A stretch of DNA of 64,000 nt from Symbiodinium kawagutii (lineage: Eukaryota; Sar; Dinophyceae; Suessiales; Symbiodiniaceae): positions 112,010 through 176,009 of the forward strand of contig VSDK01004744.1 of NCBI GenBank assembly GCA_009767595.1, read 5' to 3'. Under the pieces are notes generated by a model. The model saw only the letters and a list, made by a program, of their open reading frames with translations, had not been told where the DNA came from and ran no database searches. Below, piece after piece: positions 31,752 to 42,886 of this stretch; the first letter of the stretch is position 1, and each line of letters opens with the position of its first letter. The position numbers and the translations under genes are program-made.

Positions 31752-34700
31752 GTCGGTCGTCGTCAACCCTTTCAGCAAGGAATTGATGCCGAAAAGTCTA
31801 TGGTTCATGGCTTAGTTCATGCTTATTGATCATGACACATAGTGGTTAATGATTATTAATGATGGTTCACCAATGGTTAATTATGGATTTTGATTGGCGA
31901 TACTGGTTGATTAAGATGATGAAGACTTAAATAGCTGGTCAATCATGCTTCAACACACACTTTTTGTTGGTTAAACACAACTGATAATACATTGATAGCG
32001 CTAGATCTTCGTTTCATGATGGTCAATAGTGAATAGTGACGGATGGCGGTGAGAATGGTTTAGAATTGTAAACAACTATCTTGCAATGTTAAAATAATCA
32101 TGCTCAATAAGATTTTCTGGTGGTTGCATGTGGTGGTTGTTGTTATTGTTGTTGCTGCTGTTGTTGTTGTAGTGAAGGTCAACAATGGTTGAGAACTGTT
32201 GACTTTTTTTGCTGCTCAGTGTTTCTAATAGCTATTTCTGGTTCCGAAGGGTCAAGTAACAGAAAAAGATGGTCAATAGTCAGTACTGGTCTCAACAATG
32301 GCCAATAGGAACGATTGAGAATGATTGATTATTGTTATTGTTGTCCTGTGGTTAGTATTGCCAATGATGTGCTCATGAGCAGGTAATCTTACCTGCATCG
32401 AATCAGCAACATAGTGATCGAACATCAGCATCTTGAAGATCGGTTTCTCCACGAAGAATTGGTCAATTTCTGGATCACCAGAACGCCGAACGCCAACCAA
32501 GAGACATCGACCAAATCAGAAGAACAGGCTCCCGAGTATCAGAAACTCCTTCATATCAGAAGAAGAGGTATCCTTTTGGGGAACATTTTTTGGGAGTGGA
32601 GTTTCTCAAGCAATTCCAGAGTATTGAGATTTGTTCTCACGCAGGGATCACCCTGCAATCACAGCATCAGCTGAAGTGTCGACGGCAACCAGTTTCTGGT
32701 ACAGGATAGGCCTCCAGAAGGTTCCCCTAAAACTGGTACTAACCACCCTAAGAGCTAGTTATAGTTCCGATCCTTTCAACGGTCAGCCCATATTGTAGTT
32801 ACAATGTATCCAGGAACTAATGTGGTACTACATGGAGGTTTCTCAAAATAGGGGTACCCCCAAATCATCCTTTGTTTATCAACCATTTTTAGAGATAAAC
32901 CAACCATATTTGGGCTTCCCTATTTTCAGAAACACCCACATGGGTGAAAAGAAATGGTATTCCCCAAAGTACTTTAAATGATAGTGACTTTAAGGAACCC
33001 AACCACCCATGTGAGCTACACCACGGATAGCCCCCAGATGATCCCACATCATGTTGGATGCATTTATTTGGTTATATTTGGTTGGTGGTTTGATTGACAC
33101 GTGTTCTCCAATGACTTGGGGATGGTTGATTGACTGGCACAGGGGATAGCGCAACTAGCCACCAACCACTGATATATTTGGATGATCATCCCACTTAGTA
33201 ACTGCCTTTTTTTGATTTTTACCATTGATACATGGTTGAACTAAGCAGGGAACCACTTCAGTAGCTTATAACTAGGAGCCATGAGTAAGAACCTTGTGAG
33301 GTAGCTGAACCGACCCATATAATCATGGTTACTAATCATCAACTGGATGGCTTATACCCACTAACTTAGCTTTTTAGTGTTTTTGGGATATGATTGATTT
33401 ACCCTATAACCACTAAAAAGGGATCTATAAGCCACCAAGTCAACCATATGAGTTTGTTCGGCTGGTTGACCATGATGAAAACCTGACGTCACAAGGCCTT
33501 GCACTGAGGATGTGGCCAGCTCGATGATGACCCCGCCACTGGAAAAGGACTCTTTGCTTCTTGGCAACAATGGTATAACTATAGTAGTTACAAATAGGTA
33601 TAACACTAGAGGTAGTTACCATTGAGATACCGCACTGGAGGTAGTTCCCATTGGGTAGTTACAGATGGTTGTTGCCATTCTTTGTAACCCACACAACAAG
33701 GTAGTTGCAAAACACCCGCAAAGGTGGTTACAAATGGCATAACCCACACTACTATTGGGTATATCCATAATGTTGGAGATGCGGGAGCCATCAGCGGGTT
33801 CATAAGCAATCGCATGATGGGTTGAGGGCTGGTTGTTCATATTAATAAAAAAACCAAGAGGTTGATGGTTGTTCAGCTATTTCTCAATGGTAGTTGTTCA
33901 GCTACATGGATGTGGGCTGACGAACCATGAGGAGCCATCAGCAGCTGTTGTCAATATTCTTTTGACTGTTTCAAAAGACTAGATTATTTTTAAACGTGAC
34001 GTTATGACCGAAGCTGTAAACATCGTGACTCCTCTCCAGTCATTTTTGGAACCCCCAAAGCAATGGATGGTAGTTTATTACTGAACAAAAACTATATACT
34101 GTAAAGGATGATTTGGAGGATAATTACTCCTATTTGAAGAACCCATCAATTTTCATACCATAGCAACTTTTATTACAGCCATTGCTGCCGGTATTTCTTT
34201 ACAAGTGACNNNNNNNNNNNNNTGCTGAACACCCCCAAAGCTATCCAAAAGCGACCATCTTTGCTTTCACTTGATTGGGATGTGAACTAGTACTCTTGAT
34301 TGGTACTAACTTGGATTGACCTGTATACCGAAATCTCGTTGTGAATTACGGACAACAGAAGAATATACTGCGCAAGTATTTGTGCCTTGTCGCAGCAAGA
34401 TTGACATCAAGAAGGGTCGTATCATTAGGGTCAACTCGAATGTTTATGCAGTACGAGCCCAAAATGGATAATCCTGTATTTACATTTATTTACAACAGAT
34501 TTCTCAGGGTCAAAGAATGCTGATTTGCCATTGCCAGGTCAGAGACTACCTACCAGAGGGTATTATATTTCAAACATCTGAAACTGGCCTCGTTAGAAGC
34601 ATTTGCTTTCAGTCGGTAAACCACCAGCCCTTTCCAGAGAATTACAGTACTGCGAACGGATTTACCATTAAGGATCAATAAGAAATCATCACGCAAACGT

Positions 34701-35094
34701 GTTCAATATCATCAATGGTGGGGGAAATCTATCAGAATCAATCATGTGGGTTTGCCATTAGTGGAAATCAATCGCTGCCGTAGACGTCTCCCGTTGGTAG
34801 TTCACCAGGAGTGCGAGTACCAGTGATGTCTTCCTGGATGGTTGATCTTCAATGATTACAGCCAGGTGGTAGGGAGGTAGCTGCTTTTGAAAATATCTGA
34901 AAATCCTGTAGGCTGGGCCACCACTCCGCCCATCAGTGAGAACTCTTGCTTACCATTGTTTAACCCTCATGAAGAACATGTGAGAACTCTTGCTTACCCC
35001 TCATGATCAACCAAGTTGCTTACCCCAAGATCAGCTGAGGCCCCCTTCATAGACCCCATTCGTCAGCAGATCAGCGCTGAAAGCTGCTACCAAG
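31752..35094. other. long non-coding stretch with MITEs and an assembly gap
   Basis: Holds a TTG/CTG microsatellite at 32136-32172, a family-1 MITE at 32831-32938, a family-2 remnant near 33069, and repeated GGTAGTTAC words at 33575-33730. The N gap lies at 34210-34222. Several weak open frames but no exon I would call. Confidence 0.35.
34210..34222. other. assembly gap (13 N)
   Basis: Thirteen undetermined bases; the true length is unknown. Confidence 0.95.
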
Positions 35095-35192
35095 GTTTGG
35101 ACTTCTTCGCTTTTCCTTTGCCGAAGGCGTTGACAGGCGGGCCGATATGGGCCGATCAGCTGCGTTGCATCAGCAGTTGTGGACGGCACTTG
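35095..35192 (+). CDS. candidate exon
   Basis: After TACCAAG, one base and 32 codons to GTGGTC. They include RFSFAEGVDRRADMGRSAAL and HQQLWTAL. A second open frame (ISAESCYQGLDFFAFPLPKA) spans a wider region. Confidence 0.45.
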
Positions 35193-35506
35193 GTGGTCTT
35201 AAGGGGATGATAATTCCATTAATAATGGTTAGTAGTAGCATGTCATAGGGGATAGTAACCACAAAATGTAATGCTGAAACAACTACTGAGTGATGGTTTG
35301 ATTGATGGGGTATTTTCCCCAATGCTTGGGATGGCACACCCCGGTAACCCAACATAATAGCTGGATGGAAAATCACCATATTTTCTAGAAAAGACCTGAG
35401 AGAGCATCAATAATTGATTGCTATCTGAGATTACCTGAGGGTAAGCCTCAAAACCTGCGATATGTTTGACGATGATCACCTGAAAATCTTATGTGAGATA
35501 GAGAAG

Positions 35507-35618
35507 CTGATTGGTGGTTTGATTGACATCTTTAAGTTTCCCCAGCAATGATTAACAAATGGTTGGTTGACAAGTTGACAAGCATATTTTTCATAGGGGT
35601 GGTTCAACCACCAACCAG
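35507..35618. repeat. MITE-like element, family 2 (reference copy)
   Basis: CTGATTGGTGGTTTGATTGA at the left; GGTGGTTCAACCACCAACCAG-type end at the right. AACAAATGGTTGGTTGAC and CATATTTTTCATAGGGG lie inside; 112 bp. It is the intact form against which the interrupted copies at 39.4/40.5 kb and 46.0/57.1 kb can be read. Confidence 0.75.
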
Positions 35619-35629
35619 AAAACTACCAG

Positions 35630-35683
35630 GCTACCGGTAGCCGACAGTCATGATCCCGTCCGCGACTCGTCCCGTCCGCAACG
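35630..35683 (+). CDS. candidate short exon
   Basis: CTACCAG acceptor 11 bp after a family-2 MITE. One base, LPVADSHDPVRDSSRPQ and two bases, then GTAACG. Confidence 0.4.
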
Positions 35684-36521
35684 GTAACGGTCTTCATCGG
35701 CGTACCACGGCGACCCAGCTGTGGAGTGAACGAACGAGAGACACGTAGCGAAGAAGGCGGACTGAACCACTGATATTTACAAGGTGGGCCCCATTAGTTA
35801 GCCAATTTGGCTTATAACTAGGGTAACTACCAGTTATGGAAGATACAACTATAGTTAAATGGCTTATTAGTCAACTTACAACCAGGGGGGGCCCACCTTG
35901 TATCATCACTATTACAGTTATATAGCAATAATGTAAATCATCACGGAGATGCACGGTTTGTTGCTATAGTTCATATTTATCATCACTATTAGTCATAATG
36001 GTAATAGAACTATTAGTAAATTTGTAATAGTAGTAGTAAACCACTACTTGCAATAATCTATAGATATATGAAGGTAAATCATCATGGAGATTTATCTTTT
36101 ATTACTCATACTGATTCATATCGGATGGTTCAGGGGTACCGCTATTTTAAGAACTCACCATCCTATCGCTCACGAATCATGATTGAAAGAACATACTGGG
36201 CCCCAAGGTACATCACATTCAATTACATATCGGGCCCTCTGGGTTGGCTACACCATTACTGCATTGTATATGTCACATGATGATAAACTTGTTTGACCAT
36301 CAATTTGGGGAGAATTTTAACCAATATTTATCAATAGTTTTTGTGTTTTTATATAGATAGTTTCTGGGTTTTCACAAATAGCTTTTGTTCTTTTAATGAA
36401 TGGCTTTTGACAATCTTATAGCTAGCTTCCGGGCTTTTCAACTAGCTTCTTGAAAAAACAGAACCTCTTCAATAAAGAGGACAACCCACATAGTAGCTCA
36501 CGTTTTTTTCCGACCCTTCAG

Positions 36522-36658
36522 CGGAATGTTTCAAACCCTTTTTTGAACTTTCATTTTACGGTAACCTTGTGGGTGCCAATAGTGGGCTTGGCTCAAGTTA
36601 TGTCCCGCTCGAACTTGTTGCGGGCGTTCCTGATCCACTGCCAGTGGCATTCTTTTGG
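36522..36658 (+). CDS. exon candidate, one of the best supported
   Basis: Textbook acceptor (TTTTTTTCCGACCCTTCAG), two bases, then 45 codons to GTTTCA in phase 0. They include FYGNLVGANSGLGSSYVPLE and LVAGVPDPLPVAFFW. Two in-frame alternatives are closed by stops. Could join in phase to a short island at 36805-36841 (IHCHLHGRTNVR, donor GTGAGA). Product unknown. Confidence 0.6.
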
Positions 36659-36804
36659 GTTTCATATATAGAATCACTAACCAATTAATTATCCATTAAT
36701 GTTAATCATTGGATTAATAAAATTCCTAACTAATCATAGCATCAGATAGCTTAATTATCCATATAATCTTGCGAAATTATTCTGGGCAATTTGTTGTACC
36801 CGAG

Positions 36805-36841
36805 ATCCACTGCCATCTCCACGGCCGCACGAACGTTCGAT
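36805..36841 (+). CDS. possible short exon
   Basis: After CCCGAG, IHCHLHGRTNVR plus one base, ending at the strong donor GTGAGA; in phase with the exon at 36522. The island continues open to about 36900, so it may be longer. Confidence 0.35.
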
Positions 36842-37184
36842 GTGAGATGTGTTGTGTAGCCTCGAGCCGTCGTAGCTCAGCCAAGTTGTGACGCCCCTAG
36901 AGTTGGTGAAGGTGGCAAAGCGAGGCCGAGTTGGTGATCGAGGCCATAAACCATAGGGCTTGGTGGTTACCCTCCCCATGTGAGGAATGGTTGATGTATG
37001 TTGATGTAGTTGGTATCAACATCATCAGAATCATCAACGTCATCAACGTCGTCAATCGCCAATCATTGTCATCCATCATCCATCACTACAATCAGCATAA
37101 TCAGTTGCCACGATGGTTATGATCAATCGTTATAACCAAGCATTATAGTCAATCATCAGCATACATCATGTCAATAAAAGCCAG

Positions 37185-37308
37185 CATCCAAACCTACGAC
37201 AACCACAACAAGAACAACAAGAACAACAACAAGAACAACAACAACAACAACAAGAACAACAACAAGAACAACAACAAGAACAGGAAGAGGAACAGGAAGA
37301 GGAACAGG

Positions 37309-37354
<46 letters not shown>

Positions 37355-37400
37355 GGAACAACAGGAACTGCAGCATGGCGAGCGCAACGCTACTTCCCAG
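37185..37400 (+). CDS. polyQ/polyE candidate exon
   Basis: Between AAGCCAG and GTTTCC, 72 codons, phase 0-0. They start HPNLRQPQQEQQE, continue as CAA/GAA/CAG runs and end in ELQHGERNATSQ. In the other frames the same DNA would be poly-N/K or poly-T. The mixed CAA/CAG/GAA/GAG use argues for coding over a plain microsatellite, but a microsatellite is the main alternative. Confidence 0.35.
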
Positions 37401-37441
37401 GTTTCCCGGGTGCCACCGTGACACTTAGACTGTCCGCCCAG

Positions 37442-37519
37442 TCATGCCAACATCACCAAAGACTGGGTCTTCAAATCCAACGCTGTGAAGACGCTGGGCA
37501 TCATGGGCGACTCTGTCAG
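37442..37519 (+). CDS. candidate exon
   Basis: CCGCCCAG acceptor, one base, HANITKDWVFKSNAVKTLGI then MGDSV, two bases, GTTGCG. About 20 of 25 codons are GC-ending, against 10 of 26 in the competing open frame. It does not join in phase with the polyQ island, so at least one of the two limits or frames is wrong. Confidence 0.45.
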
Positions 37520-39412
37520 GTTGCGGTACCCCCCCACAAGAACTGGGTGCAACTTAAGGGGTGAATGACCACCACCATTGAGAAAAGCGGAGCTTGTTGG
37601 AAAGGCATTTCTCTGCTTGGAGGTAGCGATGAGCTGAGCCAGGGGTTATTTCTATATCCCTTGAAAGGTGGAGTGATCTGGAGCTACTGTTGGTGGCCAC
37701 TCATCAGAGGGTAGTGATTGCTAGACATTTTTCGCGCGCCACATAGAACTCTTTGTAATGATCAGTGTTTTTGTTCAGTAGTTGATAATGATTTACAATG
37801 GTATTATTGATCAGTGTTGGAAGCTGGATCATGATCTTGTCAATCACCAGCGCTGGTTGATAATGATTGCGGCTTCAACGTTGTTAGTTATTGTGGTTTG
37901 GAAGTTTCTGGTTCATATAATTGGTTTCTTTGTCACTGCTAATCATGGTGGTTTCGAATTGTTTTTTGTGGGTAAGAAAAGTGGTGCATGATTGTGGTTG
38001 ATAGTACAGGTAATATGAGACAATTAGTGGTTAATCAGTGTGAATGTCAATAGTGGTGAATCCTTGTGATCAATATGAGTCGTTGATCATTGCGGTTTGA
38101 TAGTCACCACTAGTGATTTGTGTTTTTCCTCAATGGCTCAGTTTTTGAGCAGTGTTCTCACAATGATCATCAATGATTAGTGCTTGAATTTATCTACTGT
38201 ATCTTTTTGGATGCCCTATGCTAGGAGAACGGCTTTTTGTTGGGCCAATGCCGGGTGTTTGATTGGTCTTAGTTTTGGCCCACTTGTATAGATTCCCTTC
38301 ATTTCCGATTTGCTATAGCTGCATATTCTAGCTGTTATGTGTTTTACTTACAGAATCTTACAGAATTACATGTTCAATTGCTATGTGTTCACACTGAATA
38401 GTAACATGGTATTTTCAAATGTTTAATTTGAACAGCAATTAGACATGTGATATGTTCAACCTTCAGATTGCGGCGTATGTTTTAGCTTCAGCTGTGTTTT
38501 TTCGTAATCAAGCAGATGCTGAAGATCTCCCATGATTTAGATCACTTGCCAGCCTTCCAGATGCTGCGCGAACCTCCAGGATGGGTCTTTGCACATCCCA
38601 CATAGTTGGGTGTGCATCCCCACACAGGAACGGGGTACTACCCACGTCTACAGGGAAGCTACCTTACAGGTTTATGAACCATGGTCATATCCCAGGGAAC
38701 TACGTCTGCACGTATCTGCACATCCAAGTGATTGGTATATCGATCAGCAGTTTCAACAGGTTTCACTCCAAGTGTTTCTTTCTTTCACCTTCCGTTGTTC
38801 TTTCTTTCGCCTGATCATTCGTCATGAAGAGTAACAAAAACTGAGGCAGCTGCCATGCTTAAGGCTGATTGTTGGCTATCAACCTACCCCAGCGTCCTGG
38901 TGGTTTGAAGTCACTACCAGCCCCTGCGGCATCATGACCTCTAGCGATAAACTGCAGCAGTTCACAGCTATCATCATGGAAGATGTGTTTTCCCTATTAT
39001 TTTTGGCAAATGGTTTCCCCATGAAAGTTGGTTGATTATTATTGACCCATAGCTGCCATGACTATATTGGGACACATGGAAAAAATTGAACTCGATCATG
39101 GCTGGAGGGGAGCCAACCGTTCGCAGCAGTTCGTTGTTCCTTCGCCATGTTTGCATCTCAGGATCCTCTTCATGTCCCGTATTTCCAAGACGGGGCAGGA
39201 CCGGCAACAGATCCCTGGTGGCCCAGGTCTGAGGGAACTGGCAGTTTACCTTACGGTGAATATGTCTTTCTTTTTTGAATGGATCCAAACGTACCATGTC
39301 TGTTTTTGTTGAGATCTTTTGAGAAAATTGTATGGCTGCAAAAAGAATATGAATTATTTCTTTGATAGATTCTAGGTGTAAAAAGAACAGAAACAATATG
39401 AAACAACTATTA
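37520..39412. other. AT-rich non-coding stretch
   Basis: GATCAATGATTGTGGTTGAT-type words and scattered short open frames. No exon or element identified with confidence. A family-3-like remnant lies at about 38990-39057. Confidence 0.35.
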
Positions 39413-39514
39413 CTGGCTGGTGGTTTCAAACATGTGAGTTGTTTTCCCAAAAGTAATTATTAATAAACGGTTGGTTGACAGACGCGCATATTTTTCATGG
39501 GGGTGGTGAGCACC
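39413..39514. repeat. left part of an interrupted family-2 MITE
   Basis: CTGGCTGGTGGTTTCAAAC ... AATAAACGGTTGGTTGAC ... CATATTTTTCATGGGGGTGG. It continues after the insertion at 40469-40490 with ...CACCACCAACCAG. Joined across the insertion it gives a normal family-2 copy. Confidence 0.7.
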
Positions 39515-40399
39515 TTCTATGTCTTGTACCTGTATGCGGGCCATCGTCGTGCAGGGGACGTTCACGAGCACGCAGCTTCCTTGTCAGTGAAATACAATAT
39601 CCTTGTGGAGGTCTTGCCCTTGGATATTATCTATGACGATGTTCGCTGCAACATGCGCAATCGTTTCGCTCAAGATATCTGGCTTCGCATGGTAGCGGCT
39701 GGCTTAGTGCTTGGCATCATTTCCGCGCCGCCATGCGAAACTTGGTCCATTGCACGCTGGCGTGCTTTGACCCACTCTGATCATGGCCCCCAACCGGTCC
39801 GGACCGCTGCATCACCGTGGTACTTGCTTGACTCCACGTGTAAAGAGCTGTATCAAGTTCAGGTGGCGAACGAGCTCTTGTGCTTCTGGATCCGTTTGGC
39901 TATTGCAGCCATTACCGTGGGAACGGCCTGGTTGACAGAACACCCAGGTGAGCCTCACCAGAACAAGCTTGCGGCGAGTATCTGGCGATTGGAAGAGATC
40001 CAACATCTCCAGCAGCTTGAAGGAGTTCGATTCCTGGACCTGTTGCAAGGTCACTATGGTGCAGTGTCGGCCAAACCGACTGGCTTCCTGACCTTCGGCT
40101 TGCCGGCTCTACCAGAAGCTTTGGATCGGTGGAGACTGCGGGACTTGACAGCCTTTCATTGGAAGACATTGGCGGGTAGGAACGCTGACGGCTCTTACAT
40201 GACTGCACAAGCCAAAGCGTATCCCAGTGCCTTGAATGGCTGCATCATGGAATCGTTCTTTCAGCGTGCTGTCCAATTGATGGCTCAGCTGCCTCCTATT
40301 GATGGGGAGGAATTTTCGCCTTTTGAACCACACATCCGCGCCATTGCACAGAGCAAGGTTTCCTCCGGCTTTCAAATGGGGAAGGACTTTGCCGGATGA
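39515..40399 (+). CDS. methyltransferase-like C-terminal domain of a LINE polyprotein (5' partial)
   Basis: About 294 codons, ending in TGA. Order of landmarks: LYLYAGHRRAGDV (motif I-like, near the start), APPCETWSIAR (PPC, Cys ~74), WLTEHPGEP (Glu ~142), then GFLTFGLPAL and TAQAKAYPSALNGC near the end. The G-rich start, PPC and E-H-P follow the order of C5-methyltransferase motifs I, IV and VI, but the spacing and other motifs are degenerate. I recall PPCETWS/EHP-type segments as a common C-terminal part of dinoflagellate LINE polyproteins. Enzymatic activity is doubtful; the N-terminal RT part is missing because of truncation. No inner stop, so the insertion is fairly young. Confidence 0.65.
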   Translation, partial: FYVLYLYAGHRRAGDVHEHAASLSVKYNILVEVLPLDIIYDDVRCNMRNRFAQDIWLRMVAAGLVLGIISAPPCETWSIARWRALTHSDHGPQPVRTAASPWYLLDSTCKELYQVQVANELLCFWIRLAIAAITVGTAWLTEHPGEPHQNKLAASIWRLEEIQHLQQLEGVRFLDLLQGHYGAVSAKPTGFLTFGLPALPEALDRWRLRDLTAFHWKTLAGRNADGSYMTAQAKAYPSALNGCIMESFFQRAVQLMAQLPPIDGEEFSPFEPHIRAIAQSKVSSGFQMGKDFAG

Positions 40400-40406
40400 T
40401 GGTGGT

Positions 40407-40428
40407 CCTGGCCTGAATTCAAGCCAGG
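40407..40428 (+). other. 3'-tail stem-loop
   Basis: CCTGGC, a 10-base loop, GCCAGG, 8-30 bases after the stop codon of the truncated LINE. In some LINE families a 3' hairpin is what the RT recognises; here that is inference. Confidence 0.5.
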
Positions 40429-40534
40429 CGCGCGTTTGAGTACGGTGCGCATCAGAAACAGGAAAACAGGTGGTGAGCACCACCAACCAGATTGACTGGC
40501 TGGTTGATGCTTGCTGGTCGACCGCTTCTCGCAG

Positions 40535-40656
40535 GATCTTCGCGTGGGGCCTTCCTTTGCGGAGTCGCTTGTCGGAAGCGCCGTGGGGCGGCGTTTTTTT
40601 TCGGGAGGGCCGTGGGATTCATCGTCGGCTTCATTGATTGCAAGCAGCTTGTGCTG
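40535..40656 (+). CDS. candidate exon (membrane-like)
   Basis: TTCTCGCAG acceptor, two bases, 40 codons to GTGAAG in phase 0. They include RRGAAFFFGRAVGFIVGFID and CKQLVL: a hydrophobic stretch after a basic segment. An alternative frame (VGPSFAESLVGSAVGRRFFS) has fewer GC-ending codons. Confidence 0.4.
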
Positions 40657-40691
40657 GTGAAGCAAAGATTGATCGTGATGATAGTGATATC

Positions 40692-40793
40692 GGGGGTTCT
40701 CAAGATAGGGGTGCCCCCAATTCATCTACTTCTTAACTGTTTATAGGCTTAAACCAACCATTTTGGTGTACCCCATTTTCTGAAATCACCATA
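40692..40793. repeat. MITE-like element, family 1
   Basis: GGGGTTCTCAAGATAGGGGT at the left; CCCCATTTTCTGAAATCACC at the right; diverged ends. Confidence 0.5.
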
Positions 40794-42452
40794 CTAGCAT
40801 GGTCAAGCAGTTTCATAGTGACCACTCCGGCGAGACAGTGGCCCCTGGTGGTTCTGTCCATTGGTCATTGATGATGCCGAATGATGATGAGCAATGATGA
40901 TTGATGATGATTAGCTGCCTAATTCTGATGGTAAAATGATAGTGTTCGAGGTTCAATGATGCTTTATGAGGGTTGAAATGGTCGTCAAATGATGATTGAT
41001 TAATTATGATTAGTTGTGGTTGATGATGCTGAATGATTGTTGGTAATAGCCTTACAATGAAGGTTGATAGTGATGAGTGATGGCTAATGAATAGAAATCA
41101 ACGATGGTTGGTAATTATGTTTGATATTTGTTGATTGATATTGGCTGAAGATGGTTGAGATGGTTGATAATGACGGTTCATAGCGGTTAATTTCTTTCTT
41201 TATGGTGATCAATGATGGAGGATGCCGGTAAATGATAGGCAGTAGTAGCGGTCAATAGTAGCCAATGGCGGGGAATAAGCCCCCAATGACTAAGGATAGC
41301 CAAAGGTTGTTTGGGGTGGTTGTTGAGGTTCGTAGCCGTTCATGATTGTGTTATGTAGCTGCTAGCGATTTATATTGGCCAACCAAGAGGGGCGATGGCC
41401 ACACATGACATGGACGGATTAAGATCAGGTAGCTTGAACACGGTTTCTAATTAGTATCAAAAACATGTGTATATATTTTTTATACACATATATCCGGCTA
41501 ATGTTCAATAATCATGGTCACCAGTTGAGACAAAGCACAACTGCTGGGAAGTGATTTGTTGATCAGGAACACTACCAACCCCTCCAACACTTCGCGGTTT
41601 GTTGATCATGCTTGCTCTCTGGAAAATGAATCTAGAAGTAAGAAATCCACCATTTACAGTTAATTTGAAACTGCCATGGTGATTTTTAGCTTCCCGTTTA
41701 GTTTCTCGGAGGTTATCCAATATGTCCTTCATATCCAAGTTTGTTGATTGTCCTCGATTATATCACTGGATTGACGGGAAAATCTTCAGGAAAGACCCTG
41801 GATTTTTTCTGGTGAAAACACGGGAACTTCCAACTTGCAACCCGTAGATTTTCCCACCAACTTCTATTGTGATCAGTGCTTCACCATCTCAGACCGTTTT
41901 TCACACTGGCAGCCCTGGTTACTGCTTCCCGTGTAACACGACTCTGCTACCCTCGGTAGTAGGCTGCTCCCGCTGTTTCCGCAACGGTGTTTTTTGTGGT
42001 ATCAACCCTTGAAAAGTTTACAGTGACTGAGTAGTATGAGCTTCAATACCGGTTGCTTGTGGGGTATACCCTTGATTTTCATAGTGATTGATGATGTTGT
42101 TACTGTGTTTTCGTAGCTTTTTGCGCAACTACTTGGTATACCATTTTGTGATCTTTAGGAGCATTGATTAGCAGTTCTGAACCATTGTCAACATTCTTTT
42201 CGTTCAAACCATGTTAGCATTGATTGGCACTTGTGAACCACCGACATTATTGACCATTATTGTTTCAATCATAGTCATTAGGGAAGAAATGATAAGAATA
42301 GGGAAGACCTTTGATAAGAACATGGAGAAGTTGATATTCCCCACACCTGCGACAGAGCACGAAATATCCAGGATTCAAAAACATCGCACCGGAGAGGTTC
42401 TTCGATATTCGGGTGCTATTCACATCTATTGACATCCGTCATATCGTTGCAG
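40794..42452. other. AT-rich non-coding stretch
   Basis: GATGGTTGATAATGATGG-type words, then ordinary AT-rich DNA. A 22-base GC-rich micro-island near 41962-41985 (GCTGCTCCCGCTGTTTCCGC) is too short to call. Confidence 0.35.
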
Positions 42453-42604
42453 CAGCCAAGAATTGTGGCCTTGTCTCTGGCTGCGTACAGTTGGCAAGCA
42501 TTCGTAGCCGCCGTCATAGTTGGTTTCTCTCCATTCTGAGATGGGAAAACATCCGCTGTGAGTCTCACTCAGAAGCTCGGGAATGTCTCCAGCTGTGTAG
42601 ACAT
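42453..42604 (+). CDS. exon candidate, joins in phase to 42739
   Basis: After ATCGTTGCAG, two bases and 50 codons to GTATTC. They include AKNCGLVSGCVQLASIRSRR, LSILRWENIRCESHSEAREC and LQLCRH. Ends in phase 0. The 134-bp intron that follows is mostly a TA microsatellite. Confidence 0.5.
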
Positions 42605-42614
42605 GTATTCAAGA

Positions 42615-42722
42615 AATCAATATATATATATATATATAGATTTATATTTGTATATGATATATATATATATATATGGTTTTTATTTTTATATGATATATTT
42701 ATATATATGTATATTTATATAT
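42615..42722. repeat. TA-rich microsatellite
   Basis: Alternating TA tracts interrupted by GGTTTTTATTTTTATA-type pieces, inside the intron between the exons at 42453 and 42739. Confidence 0.8.
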
Positions 42723-42738
42723 AGACATTTGTACACAG

Positions 42739-42886
42739 ATGGACTTACCTACCCTACACATAGACAGCCACATAGACTTTCCAAAGTCACCAGTGGTACA
42801 TGGAAGCCTGCCGAGGCTGGCCAGCAACTGCGCAATCAAGCCCAATGTCTACTTTGACACGGAGGGCACGGTGTCTTTGTTAAATG
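42739..42886 (+). CDS. exon candidate with consensus donor
   Basis: GTACACAG acceptor, 49 codons plus one base, donor G|GTGAGT. They include HIDFPKSPVVHGSLPRLASN and CAIKPNVYFDTEGTVSLLN. It begins with ATG, so it could even be a first coding exon, but the preceding island joins in phase. Product not recognised. Confidence 0.6.

Larger units (their letters stand above)
39515..40468 (+). mobile_element. 5'-truncated LINE tail with 13-bp target-site duplication
   Basis: GGTGGTGAGCACC at 39502-39514 recurs at 40469-40481, bracketing 954 bp whose reading frame is open from its very first base. Removing the insert and one copy of the 13-mer restores a family-2 MITE. This is the signature of target-primed reverse transcription with loss of the 5' part. 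The 69-bp 3' tail holds a CCTGGC/GCCAGG stem-loop (40407-40428). There is no poly(A). Confidence 0.75.

Noticed and set aside
36588..36601. CTTGGCTCAAG resembling the spliced-leader end
   Set aside because: Only about 10 bases match, it lies inside a good exon frame (SGLGSSYVPLE) and no insertion boundary is nearby.
37166..37428. poly-Cys, poly-Leu and poly-Asn frames
   Set aside because: Alternative readings of the same CAA/CTG-type tract; only the Q/E frame has splice fit and a non-repeat tail.
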